Shown here: positions 1 through 13,500 of the stretch, one piece after another | How the letters are laid out: each line of letters opens with the position of its first letter | How positions within the stretch are numbered: the first letter of the stretch is position 1 | Source of the DNA: Phoronis australis | Lineage: Eukaryota; Phoronida; Phoronidae | Reading direction: 5' to 3' | Length of the DNA stretch: 64,000 nucleotides | NCBI GenBank assembly: GCA_002633005.1 | Contig: NMRA01000372.1 | Span: forward strand, 280,142-344,141 | The notes under the pieces: generated by a model | What the model was told of the DNA's origin: nothing | The model's input: the letters and a program-made list of their open reading frames with translations, nothing else | Database searches by the model: none | Program-made: the position numbers and the translations under genes

Positions 1-616
1 ATTAACAGGTTCAAATTCGTTGATTATACTTTCCATTCAAAGTTACGTCTTCGGTTGATGAACATTTTTGAATTTTGGTAGACATTATTTTGCTCGCAAA
101 GGAATTTGAAACTATTTTCAACATTTTCCTTTCTACATTGGTATGAACACAAAATAACGTCTATTATTCTCTACTATAGTATAATACGGGTTATACTGTA
201 TGGATGGCAGTGTGATCCTATTATGCACTTAATGACCCAATCATTAAAGCTGTGAGTGCCTGCCAAGTCGCAATCTCGATATTTTGTAGCTCGAATCTAG
301 AGGTCATCAAGTGCGAACTTCAAAAACAACTCAAGAACAGGATAATACATAAATATCTTAGTGTGTACTAAAAAAACAGTTTTCGAGTTCGCGCCGATTT
401 CGAGTAAACTTTGATGCTTACTGGAAAAAAATTGTCGATGCCTCTTCGTGGGCAGTTGTTGGATATTTTTCCTAGAACCAAGTATTCGATGGCCAGTTGT
501 TCTTAATCACTTGCGGCGAACTGCAGAATTTTTTCTGCTCTTTTGATAGGAATTGCCTGTGTCGCCGACGTTTGGCTCCATATATGCCTGACCTGCGCAA
601 GGTCGTGTTCAGTCCT
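1..616. other. Gene-free flank
   Basis: AT-rich sequence with no ORF showing recognisable protein similarity, no splice-bounded coding block and no repeat shared with the rest of the window that I could find. Confidence 0.5.
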
Positions 617-790
617 CAGTGGCGGATCTAGGATATCACAAGGGGGGGCCAACATTTTGTCCGGCTGTAAGCATTTGCGCAAACTGAACCACGATTGTAG
701 ATGCGCATAGCACCGAACGGGGGGGAGGTCGGGAGGGGGGAAATTTTTCTGTTTTTACCTCTAAAAATCAAGCATTTTCCTTGATTCCTG
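617..790 (+). repeat. Dispersed repeat, GTGGCGGATC family
   Basis: Starts GTGGCGGATCTAGGATA followed by a G-rich run and CAACATTTTG. The same opening, inverted, ends at about 42765, and a related GCGGATCCAGGATTTTGA block lies at 52445-52595. The family is seen directly; its class (MITE or SINE tail) is inferred. Confidence 0.5.
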
Positions 791-855
791 AAGTATTATC
801 CACGAAAACAAGGCAAAATAAAAAAACGGAGAACGTGTCAAACAGGAAAACTGCA

Positions 856-930
856 TGTACCAAAGACTCGAAGTCACGACCTGGCGGATAAAGCGCGCGT
901 GCGTTACCACTACACCACACCACCACGAGT
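856..930 (-). repeat. tRNA-like sequence (SINE head or tRNA pseudogene)
   Basis: On the minus strand TGGTGTAGTGGTAACGC matches the Pol III A box and GACTTCGAGTC resembles the B box about 30 bases later. The acceptor ends do not pair convincingly, so this is read as a tRNA-derived SINE head or decayed tRNA, possibly joined to the repeat at 617-790, not a working tRNA gene. Confidence 0.45.
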
Positions 931-3330
931 TAACTACTAATCTCATACTAAGAGACCTACTTGTTTATGGTCCACAGCGTTTGCGCGCGAAACCTACTTC
1001 TTTTTGTAATGCTTATTACACGTTTTATATTTTGTGCCATCAATTCTTAACAAATGTGTCGTATTTAAATAGTCTTCAAATGCCCAAAAGACCAAATCCG
1101 TTTTTCGTGTTGGCAATAATGACGGGATTGCTTTGGAAATGGTCTTAAGATAAGGTTTGACAAAGAGAGTATTGCGAGTTTCTGAGTGATTCACTAAGGC
1201 TTCGATTAAAATTCACATCTTACCAGCAGCTTCTGTTTTTTCATCGTCATTCAGGTTCCATTTTCTTTAAAAAATGAAGTAAATTTTCTTCATTGCACAG
1301 TGGAGCAGACGACGGAAACAGAGTCGTAGAGCGCAGCGCCACTGCTGGTCGCCTGGGATATCGCGGGTGAGCCTATACTTAGCCACAGTTCCGTTACAAA
1401 TGCGCCGTGTCCCAAAGCGGCTTCAAAGACCACGGTCTCAGTTTCTCAAATCATTGGTAAACAACTGTGTTTTCGGTTTTAATCTAGGCCTCTGTAGAAC
1501 AATTACTTCCATTAATCTTTATACCAGCTTCGACACATTCAAACTTAAAAGGATACTAAATCCGGTTTTGGCTTATTAACAGATATGCTGAAAACGACTT
1601 TCCCATTCAGTTCTCTATCACAAAATGCTCTATAACCCTTGACAAACTTCAAAAGTTTGGAGAAAATTTGGGAACCCTTTTTAGAGTGTGCTAAACGGGG
1701 CAAGCGTGACATACGGTTTTAGAAAATTACACGGCAATTGTGTGCACCCACCAAGGACCGTAGCATATGTGTTTTTAATTGATTTCTGCCTTTAATTAAT
1801 GGAAGGTTCGGTGACGCCGATGATGTTTTACCAGGTAACAGAACGAGAGTTGGTTGAAATCATCAAAACAGGGTTTAGTATCTCTTTAAGCGTCACTAGA
1901 CCCTTGCTTTCTGTTGAAAATCAAGTTCTGATGCATGCCCCTCTCCGTTATAATGTTCCTTACGCTCATTTTAGGGGGCAATCTGATACCTACATTGTAT
2001 TTCAATACGGTAAATGATTTAAATCATCAGTTGTATGTGTATCCTAGGGGCTCTGAATTTTAAGATACAGATTTCATACAGGTAATTTTAGGATATCTAA
2101 GTATTGCTTACTACAGTGTAATTGACCTGTGCGAGCGTGGTGTGTTGTCGATACGTGGAGTTGGGCAATAAATTTATTTGTTGAATCCGACAAGATACTG
2201 CTGCTAAAGAATTGTTTACCACCTGTGTTGAACCACCTGCCTCGAACACTCCCTGAACACACAAACATACATGTATACACGTGTCAACAGTGCGTCGCTT
2301 ACTGAGCTGCAGCGAGGAATTACTGACAGAGTGAACGGCTGATTGGAACAGAACCAGTCAAGGCCGTTTTAGTCGTCCTCGCAGCGAGCCCTGACTAATC
2401 ACTTCATGCAATGTATGTTGCCAGAGTGACGCCTGTCGGTCGCAATGGTCAAACTTTGCATGTTTTCCACTCATGGAGACGATGTTCTTACAATAATGAC
2501 AAATGAGCGCTTTTTCAAATGGTCAGATTTTAATCAAGAAGTTTGAACTTAATTTCAGAAAATTTGTCGTGGTGTACTATTGGCAAGTTGTAAGCTTACG
2601 GACACAAGGCAACTAATCCATGTTTTATAACATATGTAGGGCCTACAGAGATTTGTACTCGATTGCAGATTACAAAATCATGGCTCTATTCAGGTTAAGT
2701 ATTTTTTTCACCTGGATAAGCGCCATAGGTAATTGAATATTCAATAGTTCATCAACTTAAGCTTGATGAAACGCGTTAGTCACAGCCATGCTACTCATTT
2801 GCATGTGTTCGGGTGTGAAAAAAGTTGAGGCGTCATGTGACGGTTTCCGGCATTAATTGTCGCTGCTGTCCGGTTGGCATCGACTGTAAATTAATCGTGA
2901 ATTTTTCAATTTAAATTTTACAGTCGGTTCTAGATTGATGCAAATTCAAAGACAGGTCAACATTGAACGTACGAAATGACATACATGTAGATACGTCGAC
3001 CGAGCTCCACGTGTAGTACATGTATAGGCAGATTTCGGGGGTCAGCCGGGTCCCCCGCCCATGCACTCGGTCTCCGGACACGACCAGAAAAAAAAAGCGA
3101 ACGTGCTAGTTTTCCAAATTTGGGACACACCAGCGACATCCGGAACTTAGGACTTTTTATGAGGATGATTTTCATGATGGTTTCAGATATTCTGTCTTGT
3201 TTTCTTGGTAAAAAATTGCCATTGTCATGCAGAGTCCAGATCTGGACGACATCTTGATCGACGGAACTCCAAAAGTAAAAGCAATTGCATGGGTTTTCTA
3301 TGCTGACTGCGATAACGTTGTGTTGGATCT
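931..3330. other. Gene-free region
   Basis: No supported coding exon. The small ORFs here lack similarity to known families and splice context. Several TACATGTA octamers occur, for example near 2270 and 2975. Confidence 0.5.
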
Positions 3331-3335
3331 TTTGA

Positions 3336-3378
3336 TATATAGCCCCCCACTTATTTCGGTGCTGCGCCGCCCATGTAT
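3336..3378 (-). repeat. Fragment of GGGCGGCGCAGCA repeat
   Basis: On the minus strand it reads CATGGGCGGCGCAGCAC followed by a G-rich run. The same block occurs at 21925-21955 and forms both inverted ends of the 39782-39929 element, so this is a solo end of that small MITE-like family. Confidence 0.5.
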
Positions 3379-3404
3379 TTGTGGTCTTGTGGAGAAGACA
3401 CTGG

Positions 3405-3725
3405 TTATCCTTTCTCATGTTGTTAAGTCGCATTACTCAGTCAATTAATACAAATCGAGAGCAAACTCTACTTTAATTCTCAAAATTATTGAAAATAAGT
3501 AGGTATCTTTTCACGCAACGCCCACCCTAAGGACTAGAACTCTATTTTAAAAAGCTCAGAGTTTACTATGAGTTATATTATTTCATAAGAACTTAATGAT
3601 TGTCATTCAAGTTAGTCAGGAGGGACTCATCAGTAATACGATAAAATGATAAAAAATATTTCATCTGTGAATAAAGAACGAAACAAATACGCAAAAAATT
3701 CACGGAACATAGTTGAGTCCCCATT
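3405..3725 (+). repeat. MITE-like element, family of 32057-32490
   Basis: Shares long similarity with 32057-32490, including AAATCGAGAGCAAACTCTAC and the tail with AATATTTCATCTGTG then CAAATACGCAAAAA. The left inverted end is lost or diverged here; the right end keeps GAGTCCCCATTTCC. Confidence 0.6.
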
Positions 3726-3794
3726 TCCATGCGTGTATCCAGCTTAAAAAATGGAAGGCGGAGAATAATGTGCCTCAACTGTTTCTGTGTAGTT

Positions 3795-3925
3795 ATCATT
3801 CGTCGAATTTTGGTAGTTCCTGCCTTTAAACAGGGATTTTGTCTCGTTTTATACTTTTTTCGGAGTTTTTGTTTCTCTGAGGCGGACCTTTTTGTCCACT
3901 TCGCCAATTTGCTCGAGCCCTCCTC
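3795..3925 (+). repeat. Dispersed repeat with TAGTTCCTGCC and GAGGCGG blocks
   Basis: Contains GGTAGTTCCTGCC, GGAGTTTTTGTTTC, TGAGGCGGACC and ACTTCGCCA in this order. The same order occurs on the plus strand at 47735-47865 and inverted at 14636-14745. Seen directly as three copies; the element class is unknown. Confidence 0.6.
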
Positions 3926-4341
3926 CCTGCCGGGTTGCGCCCATGATTTGGGACTGCTTGATGCCACCCTGGCACACTGGATATTTTGCAATCTTCTGGA
4001 ACGTGGGGCTACAATTGTGAACTGAAATCAGTTTCCAATATTTTGGTTCAGCGTTGTGATTTTTCCTACAAGACGGCTCTGCTTCTCACCAATCCATGAG
4101 ATTTGCCAAATAGGTCTAATCCGTTAGCGGACCCCGCCTGCGCGGGCGGTCCCGAGCTTTGTAAGTGACGTTAGATGTCGCTAACTCACGAAAAGCGATT
4201 TGGGGTTGAAGGTCATATATCCTGATAAGACGAGCGGTGTGCAAAGTTCGTAGTGGCGGTGTCGGCGTAGTGACGAACAGTATTTGGTCACTTTCGAATT
4301 AGTTGGTTTGACGCTGAACGTGAACGATAATTTGCGCAAGC

Positions 4342-4542
4342 ATGGATAGAATTGATGTGCTGCGCAAACATCTGTGTAGGCTTCAGTGCGATTCGATTGG
4401 TGATGAACGCCAAGAAAGGCGTCTGCACTTCGGTGACGTTTCGACCTCAGCTGCGAGAAGATTCACAAACAACGACGACGATGTGGTCATAGTATCCGCA
4501 TTAAGAACAGCGATTGGGAAATCTCGAACTGGTTCATTTAAA
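4342..4542 (+). CDS. ACAA1: ACAA1 exon 1
   Basis: Encodes residues 1-67: PTS2 (RIDVLRKHL), a low-similarity linker typical of the cleaved presequence, then [12 protein letters not shown], the conserved thiolase start. Ends phase 0 at SFK before GTAATT. Confidence 0.95.
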
Positions 4543-7500
4543 GTAATTTTTGTTCTGGTTTCTAACACACTGTAATTGATTCATCAGTCACGCTCGCCTC
4601 GACACCCCAGAGACTGAAGCCAATGACTGAGCTCCGCAGTGTCTCCTTCTCTTCGCTTTTGCGGCAGTGCTGCATGACATATTACAGGCCTAACGGTTGC
4701 AAAATCAGTCTATGTCTGGCAGCCTAGGGCATGCACGCACCCAGGGGGTGCTCGGGGAATCTCAAACAAGCCCCCTGTTCATTGGTCGGAACGTACCCTG
4801 TAAAATCGTAGTGGAGCCACATTCTCAAAGGACTACCCCCGCCCCGTTTTTAGCCTGGGTGCGTGGATGTAGGTACAGTGCACTTATGGAGTCAGTGTTG
4901 CTATCGATTTTGTTGTTAACATTATTTTTGTGTTTTTCAGGACACACACATTGGAGACTTGATGTCTGCTGTACTGAAAGGTGTGCTGAACGACAGTGGC
5001 CTCAGACCTGAACTGGTCGAAGACATCTGTGTTGGTTTGTATTATTTTGAGTATCAAATTTACGTTTTTGACAGTAAAGGCAAAGGCAACCTTTTTTCAT
5101 GTCATTTTTAGCAAAGATAAGGTTCGTTGGCTATCCCAGACATATTTCCCACTTAATTACAGCTTTTCGTAGTAATTGATTATTCGTTCTCTTAACTCCG
5201 GAACTGACGTTTTGGGTGGCAGGAATTTCAAGCCAGTTTCTTTTCGTATAGTCTGACTATGAGAGCTGTGAAGTTGGTCATTGATCTACCTCGGTTGTGA
5301 TATGTTTGGTCGTTGTTTGGATTTGTTTACGAGTCGGTCAACATGCCACATTGTTGCTGCGTACTGGGATGTACTCATTATGTCCCAAAGCCTGTAAGCA
5401 GCCCTGCTGCAATGTTGAATAGTGGGAGTGACAGGCCCAATGAAGAGTACAGTTTGTCGTTCAATGAAGAGATCGGTGAGCCAAACTTTGATAAGTTTAT
5501 TGTGGACTTGTCTAAAGTATTGGGGCTATTTAGAAGGTGCCAGGTGTGTGGCAATGGAGTCACACGGCAGGATGTAAGCAGTTTGTGTGCTCAGGTCACT
5601 ATCCAGTGGGAGTGTGTCACGGGACACTTGGGCAAGTGGGACAGTTGTTCCTCTGTCCGTGAGACGATAATGAGTACAGCCCGGTACGCGGCAATAGTGT
5701 ACTGGCATGTTGACTGACACGTAAACAAAAGCAAATGATGACCGAACTTATCGCAAACGAGATAGAACAATGACTTGACTTGGCAGCTCTCACAGTCAGA
5801 CTTTATGAAAACAAATTGGTGCGAAATTCTTGCCTCCCAAAACGTCACTTCCGGAGTAAAGAACGAATAATTGATTAAATTACGAAAAGCTATAATTAAG
5901 TGGAAAATATATCTGGGATAACCAACAAACTTTATTTTTGCTAAAAACGACATGAAAAATGGTTGCGTTCACCTTTAAGACCCCTGTGGTAATTCTGCCA
6001 TGATGGTTTTTTTAACACACCTCACAGATCACTTCATTCTATAGTAACGGGAGCAGACTACCCGAACAATGCAACTGCTGCTGTCATAATCATTCCTAAT
6101 CGGCCTGTAGTGTCAGACACACAACACAACTCCATATCTGTGTACGGTGTTGGGTCATATTGGTGAACCAAAGCATAAGTGCGTTTTGAGAGTGGTAAGC
6201 TGTATTTTGCGAATCCAGCATCTGGGGCTCATGAGACACAACACCCATTCTCAAAGACAGAATTGTAATGCATGAGCAAAACATCAGTTCAAACTAGTAT
6301 TGGACAGTTGTCCACATAAACTGTTAACTACTCGATAATAGACTCTTACCTTGAGTTTTCACAAAAGTAAAATTATAGGAAATGCCAAAATATTTTCTAT
6401 TAAAAGGATTGGTCTCCTGTCCCTGATATTTGTTACAGTGGTTCGGCAACGTTTTTTTTTTACAGAAATTCAGTGGATTAGTATTCAAGTAGAGATTTGT
6501 AATTTCAAGAGCAATACAGGCATAGACCAGAACCAAATGCTTTTTGGTCTTGCTTGTTGTTTGGTATTATAATCATCTACATTATTGTTGATATAACTGG
6601 ACTTTTTGTATCATGTTCTCATTATCAAGCTGTCCAATGTTGCTGATGTCTATTTTCAGGAAACGTTCAGCAGAGCGGTTCTTCTGCCATTAATTCCAGG
6701 ATTGCTCAACTCATGTGGTATGTGTTTATATGAGCACCTGCTTCTGTCAGAGGGTGCTGTTTTCCATGAACCACTGACTTTTTACTCTGATAGTGCTAAT
6801 AAAAGTTAGCTTTCATTGATTTTTGCAATTTTTCCTCAACCGCTGTTGCAAATCTACTCACTTCACTCCACTATTTTACTTTGTTTCATTGGGCATCAGA
6901 ACTAAGGTACTGAAAGCTGATATATAATTTGCATGCAAAGTTCAGGTCAAAATGGATTCCGCCATTTTTTCTCCCGTCAGCCGCACGGATTTAAGTCCTT
7001 ATTTACATACACGCTACGTTTCTACCCGTCTAAGGTCTGCATTCTCACTCGTGTTAGGTATTGGAGATTTGTAACGTTTAGTTTTGTGGCTTGTGTTGCA
7101 CATCAGAATCTGCATCAAAATTTTCAACGGATTTCACTAAAGAAAATCATTATGTAATAATCTACCCATTGAAGTATTATGGTTGATGCTGTGTGTTCTG
7201 CCATCGTGATAATTGTTTTGCAGTGGTATACCTGAAACTGTTCCCTTGACAACAGTGAATAGACAGTGTTCATCTGGCCTACAGGCGGTGGCCAACATTG
7301 CTGGTGAGATATTAAGACTACTAGTATGTTCAGATATTGGGTACAATGTTTTAGAAACCATGATAAGAAACACCTTTCTATTATTCTCTCCAATAGTGCA
7401 AGGAAAGTTGTTTAAGTGCTGCATTTTTTGTTTTTGATTACTCGAAGACATGATGATTTTCATTGTAACGCCATTTTCATAGTTTTGTGCTACACATTCT

Positions 7501-10500
7501 TGTCTCATGTGTATCAAAAGAACAGATGTGACTTCAGCATTAGGAATCGGGGCCATTCAGTGGTACCTTCTCTACATCAACCACAAAACTGGTGTCACCG
7601 TCCGTGCTTGATACCACGGAAGTTGATCTAAGCTTCTATTGTATTGTACAGGGCAATTATCACATTAGTGATGTCTTCACAGCAATGAAATACTGGCTGA
7701 AATAAATGGAAACATTAAGGACAGAAACCGGTAATTTTTAAAACGTGTTCTGCTTGTGAACTTGAATTCCGTGAGAAAGGTTAGTAACACACGGAAGAAA
7801 CATGAATAGGCAAAATGCTGCGATGGGTTTTTATTTTTTGACTACAGTTTTTAGTCGATGTGTGTTTATATTATTGTGTTAATTCAGCACAGTAGGTAAT
7901 TGGTGTTTGCATAATTACATTGGACAAAAGACAGAATCTCGATTTATAAGAGAAAGATTGATATCAGGCCTCTGAAAACCATTATCATCTGGAATACACA
8001 CCAAACGGGAGTTAGTTGTAATGAAAGCTTTCAAAATTGTAACAAATTTTTCCAGTTTCCAATATTACACGCTTGAAATTCATACTGGATCCTGTTACTT
8101 GTAATTCCTACTGGATCCTGTTAGCCACTAAGGCCATCATGGTTTCCTGTTTAGTCAGGAAGTCTTGTCCTTTGCTGCAGCAGTAAAACATTTTGTGACC
8201 AGTCCAAATATCTTAAAGGTGAAGTGCGAAGCTTCAAGAATTTTAATCCTTCATTGATGGTGTGCTTAGAAACATAATAGGACTCTAATTTCTTTTCAGC
8301 TGCTATTAAAGCTGGTCATATCAACATTGGTATTGGAGCAGGGTAAGCTGGCTTAATCGTTTTTCTTTTTCTATAGGTTTTGACCGCATTAAATGTACCT
8401 TTTCAACATTTTCAGTTGCATCTGATTTTCATACAAGACAAACATACGCTAATTCTCAGTAACTAAGAATTTGTGCTGATAAGCTTAAAATATGACTTCA
8501 GATAAATTAAGTGGCGTTTCAGAGGCCCAAAAAAGTACAAGAAACTTATTAGGTATGGAAATTGTCTTTTTAAAATTATACTCTAAGATTGCAAAGTATG
8601 ATCCACTTTATTGTAACTCAGTCTCCACTACAAGGTTTATTACTTCAGTGTAGAGTCTTTAACAGCTAATCCTATGGGCCAACTGAAAGATGACCTTCAC
8701 CCGGACATAATGGACCATCAGTTGGCAAGGGATTGCCTGATACCCATGGGGTAAGTCGCGTCAAGATGGTACAATGTGGTACCTTGACTGCCTCAAAATC
8801 ACCAATACCAACTCCTACCTTAGTGAGTTTTCCAGAGGTACATGTAGCATTCAATAACTGTCTCGCATAAGAAATATCCAGCCAAAATCACGTACTCTCA
8901 TTGAAAATACACGGCGATGAGAGATCTTGTTTTTCTGGCAAGGTACTAGCGTGTTGAACTCCAGTGCTGTTGTCAATCTTGTTTGTTGTAAAACCTGGAA
9001 ATCTTTGTGTCCAACATCAGACATGCTGATAGGTCCACATGCTCGATTATCTACCATGCTTCAAAGAAGTAATTGAATTTTTTTCTGATGTAGGGCTGCC
9101 AACAGATTTTTCTGTAATCTACATACTTTTAGGGCCTAACAAATCACTATCTACAGATTTTCAAGTGTTACGGATTTCGAGCATTTATTTTTCTTCAAAA
9201 AAATCAGATGAGACTTAAAATTATCTTTAATATCGTCAGTGTATCGAAGCTCCAGATTGGTGAAGATCGAGGTGGGAAGTACTGGAAAGTGACTGAAATT
9301 GCCGAGAGCACAAGATCCGACCAATAAGACGTATCGTTAGTACCAGTGCAGAATGCAATTTTCATACAAAATTTTCCTTTTGTGATTTGTCAGTTGCAGT
9401 TCTTTGTGGGTTGGCAGCCCTGCTAATGCGATAATTGCTCTGCCTTAGGCAATTTGGCCTGTAGGTGGCGTTGGTGACTGTTGATGCTCTGCAACACAAG
9501 TTACCATGTGCAGGGTGGAGAAACATACAGATTGACATATTAAGGTGCTAGTGGTCAGATGGTTCTTTCATACTATTGCCTTACTTTGAGAGGGACCTGT
9601 CCAGGCAATGGTAGATTATCTAAAATACAGGACATGGTGTTATTTCTTTATACTGTATTAGTTCATCTTTGTTATTTATTCTTATGATATTTCAGAGGTG
9701 CTCGAAATCTTATTCCTTGACTGTAGAACCCATATCACTGGATCAAAGCTTTTTCCATCCTCTGCAAAAAACTTTCCATGCACTGCAAGAACTCTCACCA
9801 CTCACAAATAACCCTGACCATGGAAGGTGAACTACCACCATACACAGGCACACCCACCACGGACCAATAGGCAGTGTTTAACTAGTTAGTAGAGGCACTG
9901 TCTGATATCTTTATTTGGAATCAGTGGCATTTATAGTAAAAACTTGTTTTTTTTACTACAGATTCATTGTTCAGTAATTGAATGATAGGATTATAAGATA
10001 CTGAAATGGACAGAATGGGTTCGTCAAAAGTTGATTTTTGTTGGTTTTACAGTATAACATCTGAGAACGTTGCCGAGCGGTTTGGCATCAGTCGAGCAGC
10101 ACAGGATAAAATGGCTTATGAGTCCCAGATGAAGTAAGTAGTCATTATGTACTATTCTGTAATGGTGTTCATGTGTAGATAATTATGTTTTTCAATTAGA
10201 GATCCTCAGATGTATACATGTATTAGCTGAAGATTTATTGAGAATGCAATTCTACTTAGTGTTGAGCTATTTTAAAAGCATTGATTTGATAGGTTTCGTT
10301 TTGATTGCACCATTGCAAACTGTTAATGTTTATTATTCAGTTTAGGACTTTTGTTGAGTTTTCAAACCAGGAAAACTAGTTTTATGTTTTTAATGCCTTA
10401 CTAGCTGTTAATTGCTTCTAACTTCTTGATAATGACTTTTTAATGAATCTTCATCTTCTTTTTATTTTTTGTGTAATTTGTGATTATCCCTGTAGGTGTC

Positions 10501-13500
10501 TCTGTGGTTAGCGGGCTGACTGTAAAGTCTATCCCTAAATGTAATTACATTTGTTTTGCCTATGATATGAAATTAAACGCGTTACTACACTAGTTCTGCT
10601 ATAGTTATCATTTTATTATTTTTGGTAAACAGGGCCCACAGAGCAACAGTGAATGGATATTTCAAAGGGGAGATAATTCCCATTACAACCTCATTCACTG
10701 ATCGGGAAGGCAACACCAAAATGATAACGGTTAGTAGTCTCTCATCTCTGCTCAGGATCTTCTTAAAATCGGAGGATTTACCTGGAAATTACAAGCACTG
10801 CTGACTTGCCTCCTTGGGCATTACAGTTACTTTTTCAATTGTAAGGACGAGACTACCACGTCCTGGAAATACAATGCCTGTAGTTTTTTAGAGAAAGATG
10901 AAAAACTCTGTGCATTCATAAATGTTTTCGTATGATTGTTCTCTTACCTGTTTTTGATGTAACTTTGATCACTTAACTGCATTGTATAACCACTTTCTAA
11001 AGTTAAGAAATGCAGTTCTGCCAAAAAGTGTTGTGCAGTGCAGGATAGAAGCAGTTAGGTGAGGTAACATTATGGCATTTGGACCGAACTGTTTCTGAAT
11101 CCCTCAACAGATGGCGTATAGATCACTTTGTTGCTCGTTTCATTCCACTGTGGAGTAGTGACAGGAAAACGCCTTGCGAATGAAAATGATGTAATCTATT
11201 ACAGATATGATGTGCTTTCTGATAACACATTTTGGCTTGGAGGGGGTAACTAATGTGGCTTAAAATTTTGCAAACTGTTTTAAATTGTGGTTGTCAATCA
11301 CACACAATAGGCCTTTTGAAATTGACATGCAAGGCCAGTGAAAGCAGTTTTTTGTGATCCGTGGACTTACCCTTACAACTGTTCCAGTTGGCTTGTGTAA
11401 GTAAACACAGCTTAACAAAGGGTTTATGTTCCTGGCTGAGAAGATAGTTGTTTTATTACCCCTATGTGTTTTGAATAGCCCTGCCTGGAATGGAACTTAA
11501 TTGTCGACTTTTGATATTGTGCAGTTCATTTCAAAAACTCAGTGTAGCCAACCGTCTTTTATTAGGTGACCAAAGATGATGGTATCCGACCAAATACAAA
11601 TCTACAGACGCTGGGTAAACTCAGACCAGCATTTAAAGAAGATGGTTCCACGACCGCAGGTAAACAGATAACTACCCTCCCTGTTGATTTTTATGAACTC
11701 ATTTCTTCATTTCCAAAAAAAATCTGCCATTATTCTAGTTTTTTGCAGATTATATTCAGTAACTGTTTTTGCACAAGAAAAGATTAAGGTACTGGTACAC
11801 TTATGACCAGGAAGAGTTTGAGACCTTTATTTGGTTTATTTAATAGTTTTTACATGTTTGGATATGAGAAGGAAGAAATGTCCTCTATGTTTATTCAAAT
11901 GTTTCTCTAGGCAACTCCTCCCAGGTTAGTGATGGTGCAGCGGCTGTGTTACTAGCCAGGCGATCAGTTGCTAAGCAACTCGGACTCAAAGTGCTAGGTG
12001 TTTGGAGGTCGTTTTCGGTGGTTGGTGTGCCGCCAGACATCATGGGCATTGGTCCGGCTGTGGCCATCCCTGAGGCTCTGAAGAAAGCTGGTAAGCACTT
12101 TAACCAGTTGGAAGTTTTCATTAAGTCACCCTTTTGCCACTTGTTAATGTTCTGAGGAAGTGTAACCTTGTCTTGGACAGTGGTTGTGATCGAGTTGGCT
12201 ATGTAACATCCTCTTTATGGGGACTGGGGCTGATCACCTCTGTCAGTGGATGAGACCGGAGGATTCGAGTCCAGCTGCCAAGATTAGATATTTAGTCACA
12301 TAATCCATCACAGTCCTGAGATGACGATGCAGTGGAGCCGACTCAGAGTGTACGTTAAATACATCGCTGGCTCTTAATTGTAAAAGTTGTCATGGTTTGA
12401 TCTATCTTTGATATTAAACAACTCCTTTGGTCAATGCTGAAATATGGATTAATAAGACAGAAACAGAGAAGGATTCCTTCATCAGTGGGTCTTTCAATAT
12501 ATAAGGAATAATTTTATAGATAACACAGAATCCTGAGGACACATTTAAAGCAATACATTTGTTTGTAAATTATTCAGCTGCTTGAGGTTGGCCTTTGTGC
12601 CCGTTCACTGGACCACATGCCTGTTAGTCAAGTGGAATGTGAATATAGTATTAAGCCCCCTACAACATTTTCATGAGAATTAAGGTTTGACATTCCAGTT
12701 TGTATTCAGGTGTGTCTGTTGATGACATTGACGTCTATGAGATCAACGAAGCGTTTGCAAGCCAGGCCACCTACTGTGTTCAAAAGTTGGGTATCCCCAT
12801 GGAGAAAGTGAACCCCAATGGTGGAGCGATCGCCATTGGACACCCCCTGGGATGCACTGGTGCACGGCAGACGGCAACGCTGCTCAATGAACTGAGACGT
12901 AGAGGCAACAGGTAGGTTGACTACTCAATCTCAAAGAAGTGGTGCACTATACATTGAGTGCATCCTTAAACATATTGTTAACATCTGCAGTGTCCATATA
13001 AAGAAATATGAGATATTGTTTATGATATTAACCGCATGATTAACTTTTAGCTCAATTCTTCATGTAACTGTATCAAATGTATTCCTGTACATAAGAGATT
13101 TCACCCAATATGATTTGAGGCTGCCAAGGCATGGAAAAGCATGAATTTTTGAAACCCTTTTACATTCAAGCGCATTGGAATGTGTGAATGCCAGTGCTAG
13201 TATGTTTCTTTTCTTTTCTTTTCTTTTCTGTGGCATTGCATTGCTAATTTCTGTTTCCTTAATTAAACTTATTAAAACAATAAAATAATAAAGAAATCTA
13301 TTAACACATTGTCATCTATGGTCCTCTCTCTTAACATCCTTTTCTCAATGTTTGGGATTCATCAATAGTTACATTTGTTTCATAGAAGTTATGTAAATTG
13401 TAGTAGCCGACTTATGTCTCTAAAACATCTCAATCATAATGGGTCATGCATCATCGTGCTTTGCCACCATTTCCCTTGTCATCGTCATTGTCGCCATCGT

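Noticed and set aside
2957-3433. 158-residue minus-strand ORF
   Set aside because: It overlaps a dispersed repeat end, has low-complexity composition and no recognisable similarity or splice context.
5313-5717. 134-residue plus-strand ORF as a host gene
   Set aside because: It lies inside inverted repeats and its THAP/CxxC pattern is transposon-like; described as part of the mobile element.
7124-7556. Minus-strand ORFs across ACAA1 exon 4
   Set aside because: Antisense shadows of a well-supported exon and its intron.
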